DNA from: Symbiodinium sp. CCMP2592
Lineage: Eukaryota; Sar; Dinophyceae; Suessiales; Symbiodiniaceae
Direction: 5' to 3'
Assembly (NCBI GenBank): GCA_905221615.1
Contig: CAJNDT010004891.1
Coordinates: 479,501-543,500, forward strand
Length of the DNA stretch: 64,000 bases
In this document: positions 46,335-55,960 of the stretch, one piece after another
Layout of the letters: each line of letters starts with the position of its first letter
How positions within the stretch are numbered: the first letter of the stretch is position 1
Translations under genes and position numbers: made by a program
Notes under the pieces: model-generated
What the model was told of the DNA's origin: nothing
Database searches by the model: none
The model's input: only the letters and a program-made list of their open reading frames with translations

Positions 46335-47480
46335 AAGCGCCTGCGGGCAAAGGTCGGCTCTGGAGACGGACTACATCTTCAACTGGACAGACAGGCGAAG
46401 GCTCTTTTGGGCCTTTGCTCCTGAGACTCCGGCGCTCTCGCGCTCGTCACGTGTGCGCATGTTTGCTCCGCCTGAAGCACAGCACTTTTGGGGAAGTTGA
46501 CTGCATGACATGCCCGTGGATCTGGCTCTCCAGCAAAGCTGGCGTCCAGTGTCGGTGTAAGCCAGAGGCAGGGAGGCCGCTTGCATGTGATTGTTCCGGA
46601 CATGACATGCTCCGACTGTTCGGCATTGCACACATCTTGCTTGACCTTGATAGACTGTTGTCTAACATGTTTCTTGGTGGTGGCTTAAGCTGAGCCGACA
46701 GCATCGGGCTTTCTCGAGAACTCCAGCATACATGCACTTGCAATGTTCTGCGCTCTTCCAAGTACAGGTTGATCGGCCCTTCGTGCCCACTTAGTAGCAT
46801 GACCTGTCTGCTTCGGGGAAGGTCGTGTCGATTCGTGGGATGACATGCGAGGGTTCTGCCTGCGCGAGCAAACATGATGTAAGTCGCAGCCGAGTCGTGT
46901 TTTGATCAGCTAGTGAAGAAGCAAGACGACAACCAGTCTTCTGAATGCAGCGGTCTGGGGCTGCCCGGGAATGACAGTGCCTGTGTCTTGAACCCTAAGG
47001 CAACTAGAAGAGGATACTTTTCCAGCTGCATGCGCTCATCGTAGTCCGTGTCGCGCTGGCAACCAGTTTTCGATGAAGAGAGAGGTCTTCAAACACCATG
47101 GGAAAGCGCGGTGCGGCTCCAGCAGGCTGGGCAAGGGACTTTGCGGACATGGCAAGCAAGGCCCTGTGGTTCCGTGAATCTAGAGGTCCAGCATGGAAGA
47201 AGCAGCGTGCTGTGCTCAGTTGTTGACCAATGTGCTCTCGAAATCCTTGATCACTTCGGGCTGCCGTGCCTTCCGCTTCCTAGGTGGTTCGACCGTGAGG
47301 AGCAAGATAAACACCGTCATAGCGGTCCGGGACTTGGTCCAAGACTACGGCGTGCGGGCTATAGGCTTTCTACGACGTTTATCCCGTTTCGACTTTTGAA
47401 ACCATTGTGCTGTAACGGGTAGTCACGTCTGGCTATGTTGATAGTGCCGCGGGCTACATGGACCAGCTAAACCAGTGTGC
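46335..47480. other. No firmly supported gene
   Basis: One protein-like frame (SKINTVIAVRDLVQDYGVRA, about 47302-47360) could be an exon. The rest is interleaved short frames, and the long plus frame 46103-46693 is not supported beyond 46330. Confidence 0.3.
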
Positions 47481-47499
47481 CAGAATGCCATGTTATGTC

Positions 47500-50400
47500 G
47501 ACAGGCGCTACGCGACGCCAATCTGGAAAGTGAGGCCACCGACGACCTCCTCACTGCGATGGGAAACTCATGGAAACTCACTTACTCCAGTCATGTGCAG
47601 GCAACAGAGACCTCGCGAAAGATGCTAGCAGAGGGTGTGCGGGGCCAAACTACATCAAGTCAGATGTCCCGGATCCCGCCCTAGCGTTGGCAATTGAGGC
47701 AGTCTCTGCACTCTCACAAATGGTGGAAGACAGGCATCCCATGCAGACAAGGTGCCTCTGCAGAGCAGAAAACAAGACGCAGCGGAACTCACGACCGGTC
47801 TCTTGGTGAAGGATTGGCGACTTCATCAAAGAGACCTTGGAAGACATCGCAGCACGGCGGGGCTGTGAGCCTGTGAGCTCCCTTTGCTCTCTTGAGCCAA
47901 AAGCATCCTGCAGGCTTCAGGGGAAGGTCGATGATGCCAAGAAGTCCGTGAGCACCATGGAGTCGGAGCTCGAAGTCCAGAAGGCCCCGTTCGCGGACAC
48001 CGGGCTTGCAGTCTGCGAGAGGGAGGGATTGCAGAAAAGGAAGGTTGTTACCATCCTCTTTTGCATGGCTGATGAAGCTTGTTGTGATTTCTTCGTCTTT
48101 CTATGTCTGCCACGCTTTGTGCCGTTCAGTTCAGTGCTGGCAATGCCACAGGCCGCAGTCGCGCGTGAAATTTTGCCGGCGGCCGTGCGGTCACCTCTGA
48201 AGTGGTGTAGCCGATGAAATTCCGGGTGTGCTTTGAAGACGTTTCCCCAGTGCTTCACATCCACTTCCGGGCACGTATCAGAGCAGAGCTGGCCTTAGGA
48301 CAAGTCTGCGGTTGAGAAGAAACGCAACCAAACCACTGCAGACACTTTGTGCCACTGGGGGTCGGAACATGCTGCAACACCGACTCACATTCACGCACTT
48401 GCTGCAGCTAGACAGCCAACCGAGCTGGAGCGCTTTTTTGATGATGACCGGCGGCGGCTTTCGAGCGCTTACTGTAGCAACTGCGTCGAGCATGACAAGC
48501 AGCTGTGGATATCCACGTGGTCCAACAGTGATGCCTCGGATACTTTCACACGGCTATGCTCGTCCTGTGGGATTGGGTCGCATTTGGGTTGTGAAGGTGA
48601 CAGTGGTGGTTGAAGAAACGGGCAAGAGGTACCATCTGGCAGGGACGTCATCATGGCTTCAGGATCGGAAGGAGAAGAACACACAGCACTGGAGATGTGT
48701 ACGCCAGAGCAGGTAAAGCTCCTTGAAAACTCTCCCGGCCAATCGGACAGAACAGAAGTCACCAGCACGTGCACTGTACTAGCACTGGCGTTAATCCCCT
48801 GAGACAGGCACAGCTCCAGGCCGCCACGGACGAGCTTGCTGAGGTACGCCTGTCATTGCGTTGTCAGGGTTTTGAGGGCCACACACCAATGCATGAGTGG
48901 GGGAAGGAGACGGGATACGGTGTCGAATGTTACTGGTTCAACACGGTATCACTAAGGATCACTAATGCAAGATGAGTGTCATTCCTTTAAGCTAGCTGCT
49001 AGCTTTATAGTACTTATAGGGCCCCAGGGCCGACTTTCACTTCGAGCCTTGGGCTGTGCCTGTCCTGTTTGGGGAGGCCAAAGAGAAGGTGACAAAGAAG
49101 GCTGAAGAAATGGCAACAGCCAAGAAAGCCCTCGGGGAATGCGAGCAGGCGCTTGGCTTGGTCATGTTTTAGCTTGCCATGTCAGCCTCGATCTTGAGAG
49201 CATGTGACGCAAGTCAGAGGCTTGAAACAAAGGTCACGCTGTCTAAAATCGGAAAGTCTTGGTTCAGGCCGATGCCGTAATCGCAAAGGATGAGGCTGGC
49301 TCCAACAGGTCCGCCGACAGCGATGCTTATTGTGCAGAGGAGTGGGCACTTCCCAGTGCGCGAAAGGCGGCAAGGCCAGCTGACGAAGGAGCAGTCGAAG
49401 TTCACGTTGGCCACCCAGCTCCGAGTGCCTGCGCTCTAGGCAGGCAGTTGTCTCAGAATCGAGTCTGTTTTCGTATCGGTGTGAGCCCGACATGCTGGTT
49501 ATGCGGTGATGGCCATGATTCAGAGCTTGAGCAAAGCAAAGGGACTTCCGATGTCACAGTGTGACCGCACCCTGCAGGGTCCGTCTAGAAGGGCCTTGCA
49601 TGACACAGCTGAGGGACGTCAGGGACAATCTCCTCCAGGCAGGATTTGAGAGCTTTTTGGTGTCAAGTTCAGGTTGAGGGGGTGGGCTGGCACAAAGGTG
49701 AGCAAAGACGCCTTGGCAGATGACAGGTGCTGATAGATGATGGCATCAACGCAAACGGAAGTGCCAAAGAGTCAAAGAAGGCTTGCGACAAGTCTGACCG
49801 GCATGTTTGCTGCCTTCTGCCTTCAATCGTCGTCGTTATCGTTCGGGTGCCACGCCATCTCCACAGAAAATCTGACCTGCTTCATCTAGTCATTACTCGC
49901 TGGCATTGTGTCACTGGCCCCTACCCCTGCAGTAGTCGTTCGCCAGGCTCCTGAAGCAGATTACGAACCTCGGTGGCGAATCTGCTCTGCTGGCGGCTGC
50001 TCCTGCGGTGCTGCTCAAGAAGCCCGAGGACAGTCTCTCGTTGAACTAACTGGAGTGACAGATTGACGAATGGCGACTGCATGTGAGGAGCGCGAAGGAT
50101 TCGACAGCCATGTTCTGGACTGCTTGAAGGCCGTGGTGTCTCCTGCCCGAATACTTCCCGGCCATGTGTGGCGGCCGTGGGCAGGCGACTCTGGCCGAAA
50201 AGCTGGCGGAAATCCAGAAAGGCTTGGACGAGATCTCGGCCGAGGCCAGGTGGCCGGCAGCCGTTTCGCATGGCGGTTACAGGATGTCACCATTGGAGCC
50301 GGTATGAAGATGACCCGATGTTTGCCTCGGCAAATGCGTATGGAAAGCCAGCCAAAGCCTCGTGCTTTTGTAGAGGTGGAAGCTAAGCTGCTGGTGACTC

Positions 50401-50560
50401 AGTGTGCATTCTCCGCTCGTTGCAGCAAACTGCTCTCGAACATGCAGATGATAGGCTCGGCTTGATATCAAGCAATTTCTGCTGCTACCGTGCAGGCCTG
50501 AGAAGACAGCGAAGGCTGAAGGGACCGCAAAGGCGCAGCAGACTTGAACGACAGTCACGT
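47500..50560 (+). CDS. Long Ala/Lys/Glu coiled-coil protein gene
   Basis: A series of short splice-bounded frames with one composition: ALRDANLESEATDDLLTAMG (about 47505), ETSRKMLAEGVRG (about 47608), VDDAKKSVSTMESELEVQKA (about 47929-47985), AQLQAATDELAE ending at gtacgc (48811-48842), EAKEKVTKKAEEMATAKKAL and GECEQALG (about 49076-49160), ADAVIAKDE (about 49269-49295), ANGSAKESKKACDKS (about 49752), LAEKLAEIQKGLDEISAEA (about 50191-50250) and EKTAKAEGTAKAQQ (about 50503-50545). Alanine, lysine and glutamate in heptads indicate a long parallel coiled coil. Database hits for such proteins are usually non-specific. Neither end was found, and some pieces may belong to separate genes. Confidence 0.5.
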
Positions 50561-51169
50561 GCTGCCTGTCTTCTGACCATCTCGCTCAGCCTCGGTTTGG
50601 GTCCCAGCAACCTTCAATGCATGGCTGCGGCTCAAGCGGGAACTGAACACAGATAGACACGCCCCCTGGGTGGCACCATGCAGGTGCGTGCTGGACGGTA
50701 GATGTGCAGTCGCAGCGCCAGCATTTCGAGTCAGCTCAGGCCATCCTAAGGGGGCTTCTGCTGGTCTGGTCGGCTCTCGCTCAGGCCGGGGTCCTCCAGC
50801 TCATTGTGTTCTGGGACTTTCGTGTCGTGAAAAAATGCATAGGATTCCAGCTGCCCCGTAAATGCTGACGGCAGCGGCGCCTGTACCGGGCCCAGCAAGG
50901 CCACAGCTGATGTGCACTGCCCCTCTTTGTATGTCCTGATGTTCCGTGTCGACAGGCAGATGCGAATCACACTTCGCGCTGTCGCGCGCAAGGCTTTGAC
51001 CCAGAAAAACTGGGCTGCCAGACATGCCGCGTTTTGGAGCAGAGGCTAGGAGGGCAAGTCTCAGCTGTCTCTTGCATGTGCCTTTGTTGTGAGTAGGCTC
51101 AAGGAAAGCGGCGTGGCTTCTGCGACCCTGGCCGGGAACTGCCTCGAGTGCTGTGAAGAGGCGAGAGCG

Positions 51170-51170
<1 letters not shown>

Positions 51171-51217
<47 letters not shown>

Positions 51218-51405
51218 TCATCTCTATCTCTCTCTATCTCTCTACCTCTCTCTATCTCTCTATCTCTCTCTATCTCTCTATCTCTCTGTCTCTCTCTCTC
51301 TCTCTTTATCTCTCCATCTCTCTATCTCTCTATCTCTCTATCTCTCTGTCTCTCTCTCGCTCTCGCTCTCTCTCTCTCTCTCTCTATCTCTCTCCCTCTT
51401 TCTTT
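51171..51405. repeat. (TC)n and TCTCTA microsatellite
   Basis: About 235 bases of ctctct with tatctc and tgtctc interruptions. Frames here encode alternating Leu-Ser with occasional Tyr/Ile and are not genes. A gaaccggttctcgag frame follows after gtttccag at about 51448. Confidence 0.95.
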
Positions 51406-51447
51406 TTGTCCCGGAAGAAGAAACTCAATGACTCCGTTTCCGTTTCC

Positions 51448-51690
51448 AGGAACCGGTTCTCGAGCTGTTCCCAAAGGCAGCGTCTAGTTCTTGCGGATGC
51501 GATGTCGGCGTGGCCTCAGCCTTTGCAAGGCAAGGCTGATTGCCGACGCTGCGCAGCAGGAACGAGACCAGGACCCTGCTGAGGCTTTTGCACCAGGAGG
51601 GCTGCAGAGCATGGCTGATCTTCTGGCAGGACCTCCATGATTTCATCAAGAGAAAAGCGCCACGTATCCGAAACCTAGAGGCGCAGAAAG
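51448..51690 (+). CDS. Possible exons upstream of the selenoprotein gene
   Basis: EPVLELFPKAASSS follows a pyrimidine-rich acceptor at about 51449, and DLHDFIKRKAPRIRNLEAQ follows tctggcag at about 51630. Both are protein-like. They could be early exons of the selenoprotein gene 1.2 kb downstream or of a separate gene; nothing in the sequence decides this. Confidence 0.3.
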
Positions 51691-52740
51691 TGCCATCACT
51701 TTGCGTGGCATGTATAGGTCCAAGCGCGGAGGCAAAGGACTGTACAGCATGTGCTGTTGCAGGTTTTGGAGGACCATGCAGTTTGATGTGGCTTGATGCG
51801 TTGGCTTCGGATGTATTCCTCCCTATAGGATTCTCATGTTCGGAGACTTTGGTTAGGTGCCACGGTCACGCCCCTCCCGCAACTGGCCGTCCTGGGCTTC
51901 TGTTCAGGATCTTTTCGCGTGAAATCGAAGGCTTTACACATCGCCGCTGCACTCCTGTCCTCCAGACAAGCCTAATTTTAACGCTACGCCGCCCGCCTCG
52001 GCTGTGTAGCGGCAGGGCGAGGGGGCAGTCGATGTTTTTTTATGCTAGGGCGGCCTGTCAAACCCCATCCTTTACACGGTTGTTGATACGAAGTGCGAGG
52101 AGAATGGGTAGGGGAGGGGGGGAGGGCGGGGGGGGAGGGGGGGGGGGGAGGCCTGGGAGGGGGGGGGAGGCTGACAAATCAGGTAAAATGAGGGGAAGCC
52201 GGGCAAGGGGGTGGCAAACGAACGCAAAAAACGGGTGTCCAAACATTTGGACTGCAGGGAGGAGGATTAGGTGGAGGGTACCTGAGCTAACCCCCAAGAC
52301 GCCTGGGCCTGTGGCCTCGGCGGATTCATCGTAGAAATATAATTGACTGCTTCTCATGCGAACATGATGGATCGTGCTCCCGCCACAGGGCCGTGTGCTT
52401 GTTGGCCTTGCGTATCGTTTTCTTGGCGCGGTGCCTGCGTACGCATCCCGAAGTCGTGCTCGGGCCACCTGGCCACAGCGCGCATTTTCCGAGAATCGCT
52501 CCCCTGCCAGACCCGGGCACGTTTGATGTCAGGCTCATGCTTCCGAGAGAGCCTGGCGTGCGTCCGCATCTTTTGCCACCGTCTGGTGTGTGTTTGGACT
52601 CGTCGGGTGGACACTTGTACTTACTTGTTCTCCTGGAAGGGTTCTTGGATATTCTTGGGTATTCGGCTTGGACATGATTGGGCATGCTCAGTTCGACCCT
52701 CTGTTTAGCAAGCCAGGGATGGAGTTCCTGCGATTCTGCG
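51691..52740. other. No supported gene; includes G-run tract
   Basis: The 264-codon plus frame 51540-52334 passes through a poly-Gly tract created by the G-run and has no family pattern after 51690. Minus-strand frames encode Pro/Ser low complexity. Confidence 0.35.
52098..52175. repeat. GGGGAGG-type G-run tract
   Basis: More than seventy bases consist of runs of 4-10 G separated by single A, C or T, so the plus strand could form G-quadruplexes. The strand asymmetry is complete. Confidence 0.9.
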
Positions 52741-52744
52741 AAGC

Positions 52745-52872
52745 TCAAACCCTAAAACCCTAACCCTACAACCCTAACCCTACAACCCTAACCCTACAAC
52801 CCTGAACCCAAAACCCGAACCCTAACCCTAAAACTAAAGCCCTAACCCTAAAACCCTAACCCCTAAACCTTC
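52745..52872. repeat. Interstitial telomere-like CCCTAA(A) array
   Basis: About 16 degenerate units of aaaccctaa, accctacaa and gaaccctaa. It ends at a ccttcag acceptor that opens the first placed exon of the selenoprotein gene at 52875. Confidence 0.9.
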
Positions 52873-52874
52873 AG

Positions 52875-54369
52875 GTGGATTACCAAGCTGGCTCTTGGCC
52901 AGCCATCGAGCTAGAGACCAATGACGGGTCCGGACGAGTTCTGCGTGCAGACGTGAAAGGCCCGGTTTGGAGTTTAGAGTTTAGGGTGCTCCTGTTCGTG
53001 TTAAAGTGGCCGTGTTTCAAGCGCCGGCAGATTGGAAGTCCGATCACTTGGTGCAGTTCCTCAACATGCGCCTGGAGGCCATGGACTCATGGGACGCCCA
53101 GAGTCGAAGAGCTGCCTTCACCGTTCTGCAGTTGCTTTTTTGAGGCCGCAGAGGACGAAGGCAAAACCGGAGCCATCGGAGGAGCTTGGAGCGCTGAGAT
53201 CCAGCCGCTCGGCAGCATCCTGCGAGCAAAAAGCGATTCTCACGGGCCCGCGTGGCCCGCGTGGCACCATGCGGCACCAAGGAGCTGCTCCGGCTGACGC
53301 TTGAATCAACTCCCTGAGGCACGTGCCACAGCGTTTCGAAGAGGTCGAACAAAAGGCCCGCCATCCCACCCGCGGAGGCACGGCGCTTCATCAAGGAGCC
53401 CGGCCACGCTGATACCTACGTTGGGCTGAAGGCGGGGCTCTGGTTCGGATGGCCGAGACCTGGTATCGGTCTGACTGGGAAGGTGAACTTCATCCCGCAT
53501 CACAATCCGGACCTTGTCTTCTTCAATGAGTGCCAGTCCCAACTCCGTTCTGTCGCATGCTTTCACGGTTAAGCTGGTTCTACGCAGGCACGGAGAGGAG
53601 CAGGAGAGGCTGGATCTTGGCCGCTACAACTTGCAGCAGATCCACGATCTCATGGCTGCGAAGGGCTTCAAGCGCTCCCTGACTTCCAACATCTTGGCCC
53701 ATCATAATGTATATATATATATATATATATATGTCTATAGCTATATCTATATCTATATCGAAATCTATATGATGAACATGGTGAACATCACAATTTGGTG
53801 ATTTATCACTCCCAGCCGGTCCGTTTCGAGGCAAGGAGCCCAAGAAGTACAAGGGGGAGATTCGCACCTGCAGCGGCTGACGCTTGAACCAGCTGCCTGA
53901 GGCACCCTTTGCTTTGCTTCTTCGCATTGCCCTGCACGCAAAAGAGACCCTGACGGGAGACGCCAGAGGTTCGTAAGTTCGTCCTTGGGCATGGTAACGC
54001 TGACTCTTACGTTGGGCTTCGGCACCTTGGATCTGCAATGCAGTTGAACTCACACGCTGATGGGTCGACACTGTTCTTCCCGTGCTCCCACTTTCCAGGC
54101 TCAATTTTGTGCCTCACCACCCGCCCGTGTTCTACACCTTTGACGAGAACGGCAACGAGAAAGAGTCGTGTTTCTGCAGCAAATTCAGATGCCCTGTGCC
54201 TAGATTTTAATGAGCAGGGCTTTGAATTGAGGATTGACATGAGCGACTACTCCTTGGTGGAGTTGCAGGACTGTTCAGGGATCCAACCGGGTGCCGGAGC
54301 GCATGCCGTGAGAGTGTCGCATAGGAGCTGATGGCGGAGAAGGGCTTCATAAAGAAGGAGCTGCTCTAG
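52875..54369 (+). CDS. Two-domain Sep15/SelM-type selenoprotein, two in-frame TGA (Sec)
   Basis: Eleven exon pieces join with consistent phase: 52875-52959, 53031-about 53110, one ending 53318 that starts near 53282, 53378-53431, 53483-53529, 53588-53673, 53816-53901, 53969-54021, 54099-54167, 54232-54268 and 54325-54369 (tag stop). Domain 1 reads CSG-(TGA)-RLNQLPE, ARRFIKEPGHADTYVGLK, VNFIPHHNPDLVFFNE, HGEEQERLDLGRYNLQQ and IHDLMAAKGFK. Domain 2 reads KKYKGEIRTCSG-(TGA)-RLNQLPE, VRKFVLGHGNADSYVGLR, LNFVPHHPPVFYTFDENGNE, SIDMSDYSLVELQ and ELMAEKGFIKKELL. This is the Sep15/SelM fold: CxxU before L-N-x-L-P-E, a beta-strand plus F-x-P-x-x-x-P, and a final helix x-L-M-x-x-K-G-F. These are ER thiol-disulphide oxidoreductases in animals. 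The N-terminal exons (GSWPAIELETNDGSGRVLRA, DWKSDHLVQFLNMRLEAMDS) are unrecognised and their join to domain 1 (53110-53282) is unresolved. Introns are 51-142 nt: six GC-AG, two GT-AG, one GA-AG. No start codon was fixed. Two adjacent genes, rather than one, is the alternative. Confidence 0.85.
53295..53297 (+). other. Candidate selenocysteine codon TGA, domain 1
   Basis: The codon lies in tgc tcc ggc TGA cgc ttg, giving C-S-G-U-R-L. In animal SelM the equivalent stretch is C-G-G-U followed by x-L-N-x-L. The reading frame continues past it with strong family similarity and correct splicing. Confidence 0.85.
53710..53775. repeat. (TA)n and TATC microsatellite within the domain-linking intron
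   Basis: A 22-base (TA) run followed by tatagctatatc repeats. It lies in the 142 nt GC-AG intron 53674-53815 between the two selenoprotein domains. Read without splicing it gives a Tyr/Ile-rich tail. Confidence 0.85.
53878..53880 (+). other. Candidate selenocysteine codon TGA, domain 2
   Basis: The codon lies in tgc agc ggc TGA cgc ttg aac cag, giving C-S-G-U-R-L-N-Q. It occupies the same position as the first TGA although the surrounding synonymous codons differ, so it is conserved between the two domains. Confidence 0.88.
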
Positions 54370-54385
54370 CCAATACATGCTTCTG

Positions 54386-54511
54386 GGCTGCAGCCGCTTT
54401 CCAACCCACGTTGTCCCGCACTTGTGCTCGTGACTGTATCGAAACATACAGTCAATTATTCGCAACCCCCTGGCAATCGCGATTTTTCAGCATTGAAAAG
54501 CGGCTGCAGCC
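54386..54511 (+). promoter_or_regulatory. Long-range hairpin just after the selenoprotein stop
   Basis: The 15-mer ggctgcagccgcttt (54386-54400) is the exact reverse complement of 54497-54511. Inside the loop gactgtat (54432-54439) pairs perfectly with atacagtc (54446-54453) across a six-base cgaaac loop. It begins 17 bases after the tag stop, where a 3' UTR structure would lie. The usual SECIS quartet (TGA opposite GA) was not evident, so a role in Sec decoding is only a possibility. Confidence 0.45.
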
Positions 54512-55140
54512 GAATGTACAAAGCCAAGACGTGTGAGGTGCGAGCAGTTCGAATCGTACATCCTTTGGGCGAGCCTTACTGCGATACAGCGGGGCTGTCA
54601 GCAATTCAGCTCCAATGAAGCTTTCACCGGCATCAATGACTGGTTCGGGTACCCCGGTTTACACAGTTACATCTAAAGACACCGGGACAAGCCTGAGCAA
54701 CGGAGACATGGCCCAGCCAGGGGGTACCCGACCGTGATGCCTGCGAGCTGAGCACCTGTTGTCCAGCTGACAGGTCCCTTGCTGCTTCGTGAAGTTTCGG
54801 TTCCGCCCAATGAGGGCTCCTTGTGCATCACGAGTCCTTCGGCTCGTGTGCACATGATAATGTGAGAACCCCGGCTTGAGCTGTGATGAGCTCCAGCAAG
54901 GGTGGCTTAGATGCTGTTTCAGGTCTAGTACTCGTAGTGTATTGCAGCTTCTGTGTGTGGTGCCAGCGGCCAGTTAACATTGCCTGTTGAGTGTGCCAGC
55001 CGGAGCGGAGTTGCCAGTGATCGGCTCATGCCCGGTGGCCATGAATGGCAAAGGCGCAGTGCCAACCACCAGACCGGAGCTGCGAGACCCAAAAAGAGGG
55101 GACTGCAGACCTCGCGGGCGCCCTCGAGCCTTTCGTGCCT
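54512..55140. other. No supported gene
   Basis: Short frames on both strands without recognisable motifs. A possible 64-codon frame (54424-54618) overlaps the hairpin. Confidence 0.35.
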
Positions 55141-55149
55141 TGCAGAGCC

Positions 55150-55840
55150 CTCCTGTGAGGCAAAGGCGGCCTTTGACGAAGCTCAGAAGGAGCTCGACGT
55201 GGCTGACGAGGTCGCTTGCGAAAAGGAGGCCGGGAGAGCACTAAAAGGTTGGGTTGTCAGCTGGCAGAAATGGCATGGTTTTTGGTTTTTGTTTGTGTCA
55301 ACGAGTACTTAGAGAGTTGGCAGAACATCGCACTCACCTCCTGAAGGTGGGCCTTGTCAAAGCCAAGACACAGTTGGAAGCCACAGAGCAAGCTTTGCAG
55401 GCGGGCTCATATCATGAGATTCGTCATAGACACCTTGTGGTGAATTCCGTCTTGAGATTGGTTGAAGACTCTCCGATTCGAGGACAAAGCCAAAGTGATT
55501 GAGGCTGCCACGGGCGAGGTGGACGCATTCTCGGAGGCGTGCTGAGAGCATATCCGGGTTGAGAACTTGGACACCGGTTTCTTCCATGACTGCCTTCATG
55601 GTCTGGAAACAAGTTTCTGAACCACCTGCGTCGCTTGACACTGAAACCCTGAAGGTGCTTGCGGTCTTCACGGAGGTCGCCGAGCGATCGCATCCTCCCG
55701 AAGTGCCAGAAGATGCGAAGGATGCGGAGGCCGAAGGCACCTCCACCGCAGCAGCGGAGGCCCGGACCGGGCTTGCTTCCCGTGCTTCCATTATGTGTGT
55801 TGGTGCCAACTATGCCACAGAGTATAGTATAGTGCAGTAA
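55150..55840 (+). CDS. Coiled-coil protein gene, 3' exons
   Basis: Splice-bounded frames: AKAAFDEAQKELDVADEVAC and EKEAGRAL (about 55160-55245), ELAEHRTHLLK (about 55316-55348), AKTQLEATEQALQ (about 55361-55400), FEDKAKVIEAATGEVDAFSE (about 55479-55545) and a last exon with LKVLAVFTEVAERSHPPEVP and AEGTSTAAAEARTG (about 55650-55840) ending in taa. The Ala/Glu/Lys heptads match the coiled-coil gene at 47.5-50.6 kb in style. Function unknown. Confidence 0.55.
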
Positions 55841-55925
55841 TACTAATAGTCACAGTAATAGGTAGTAGGTAAGAGTCATAGTAATAGTCATAGTCATAGT
55901 AATTGTCTCAGTCATAGTCAGTCTA

Positions 55926-55960
<35 letters not shown>

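Noticed and set aside
51089..51487. ORF of alternating Leu-Ser residues
   Set aside because: It is a (TC)n microsatellite read in frame.
51540..52334. 264-codon plus-strand ORF with a poly-Gly stretch
   Set aside because: The glycine run is the G-run tract and the remainder has no family pattern beyond the first possible exon.
53295..53880. The two TGA codons as ordinary stops or as Trp codons
   Set aside because: Both fall at the Sec position of a CxxU family motif and the homologous frame continues beyond each; other genes here use tga as a stop (for example 31995-31997), so TGA is not generally reassigned.
54432..54453. Inner hairpin gactgtat/atacagtc as a classical SECIS element
   Set aside because: The non-Watson-Crick TGA/GA quartet and the usual helix length are not evident, so it is kept only as a structural observation.
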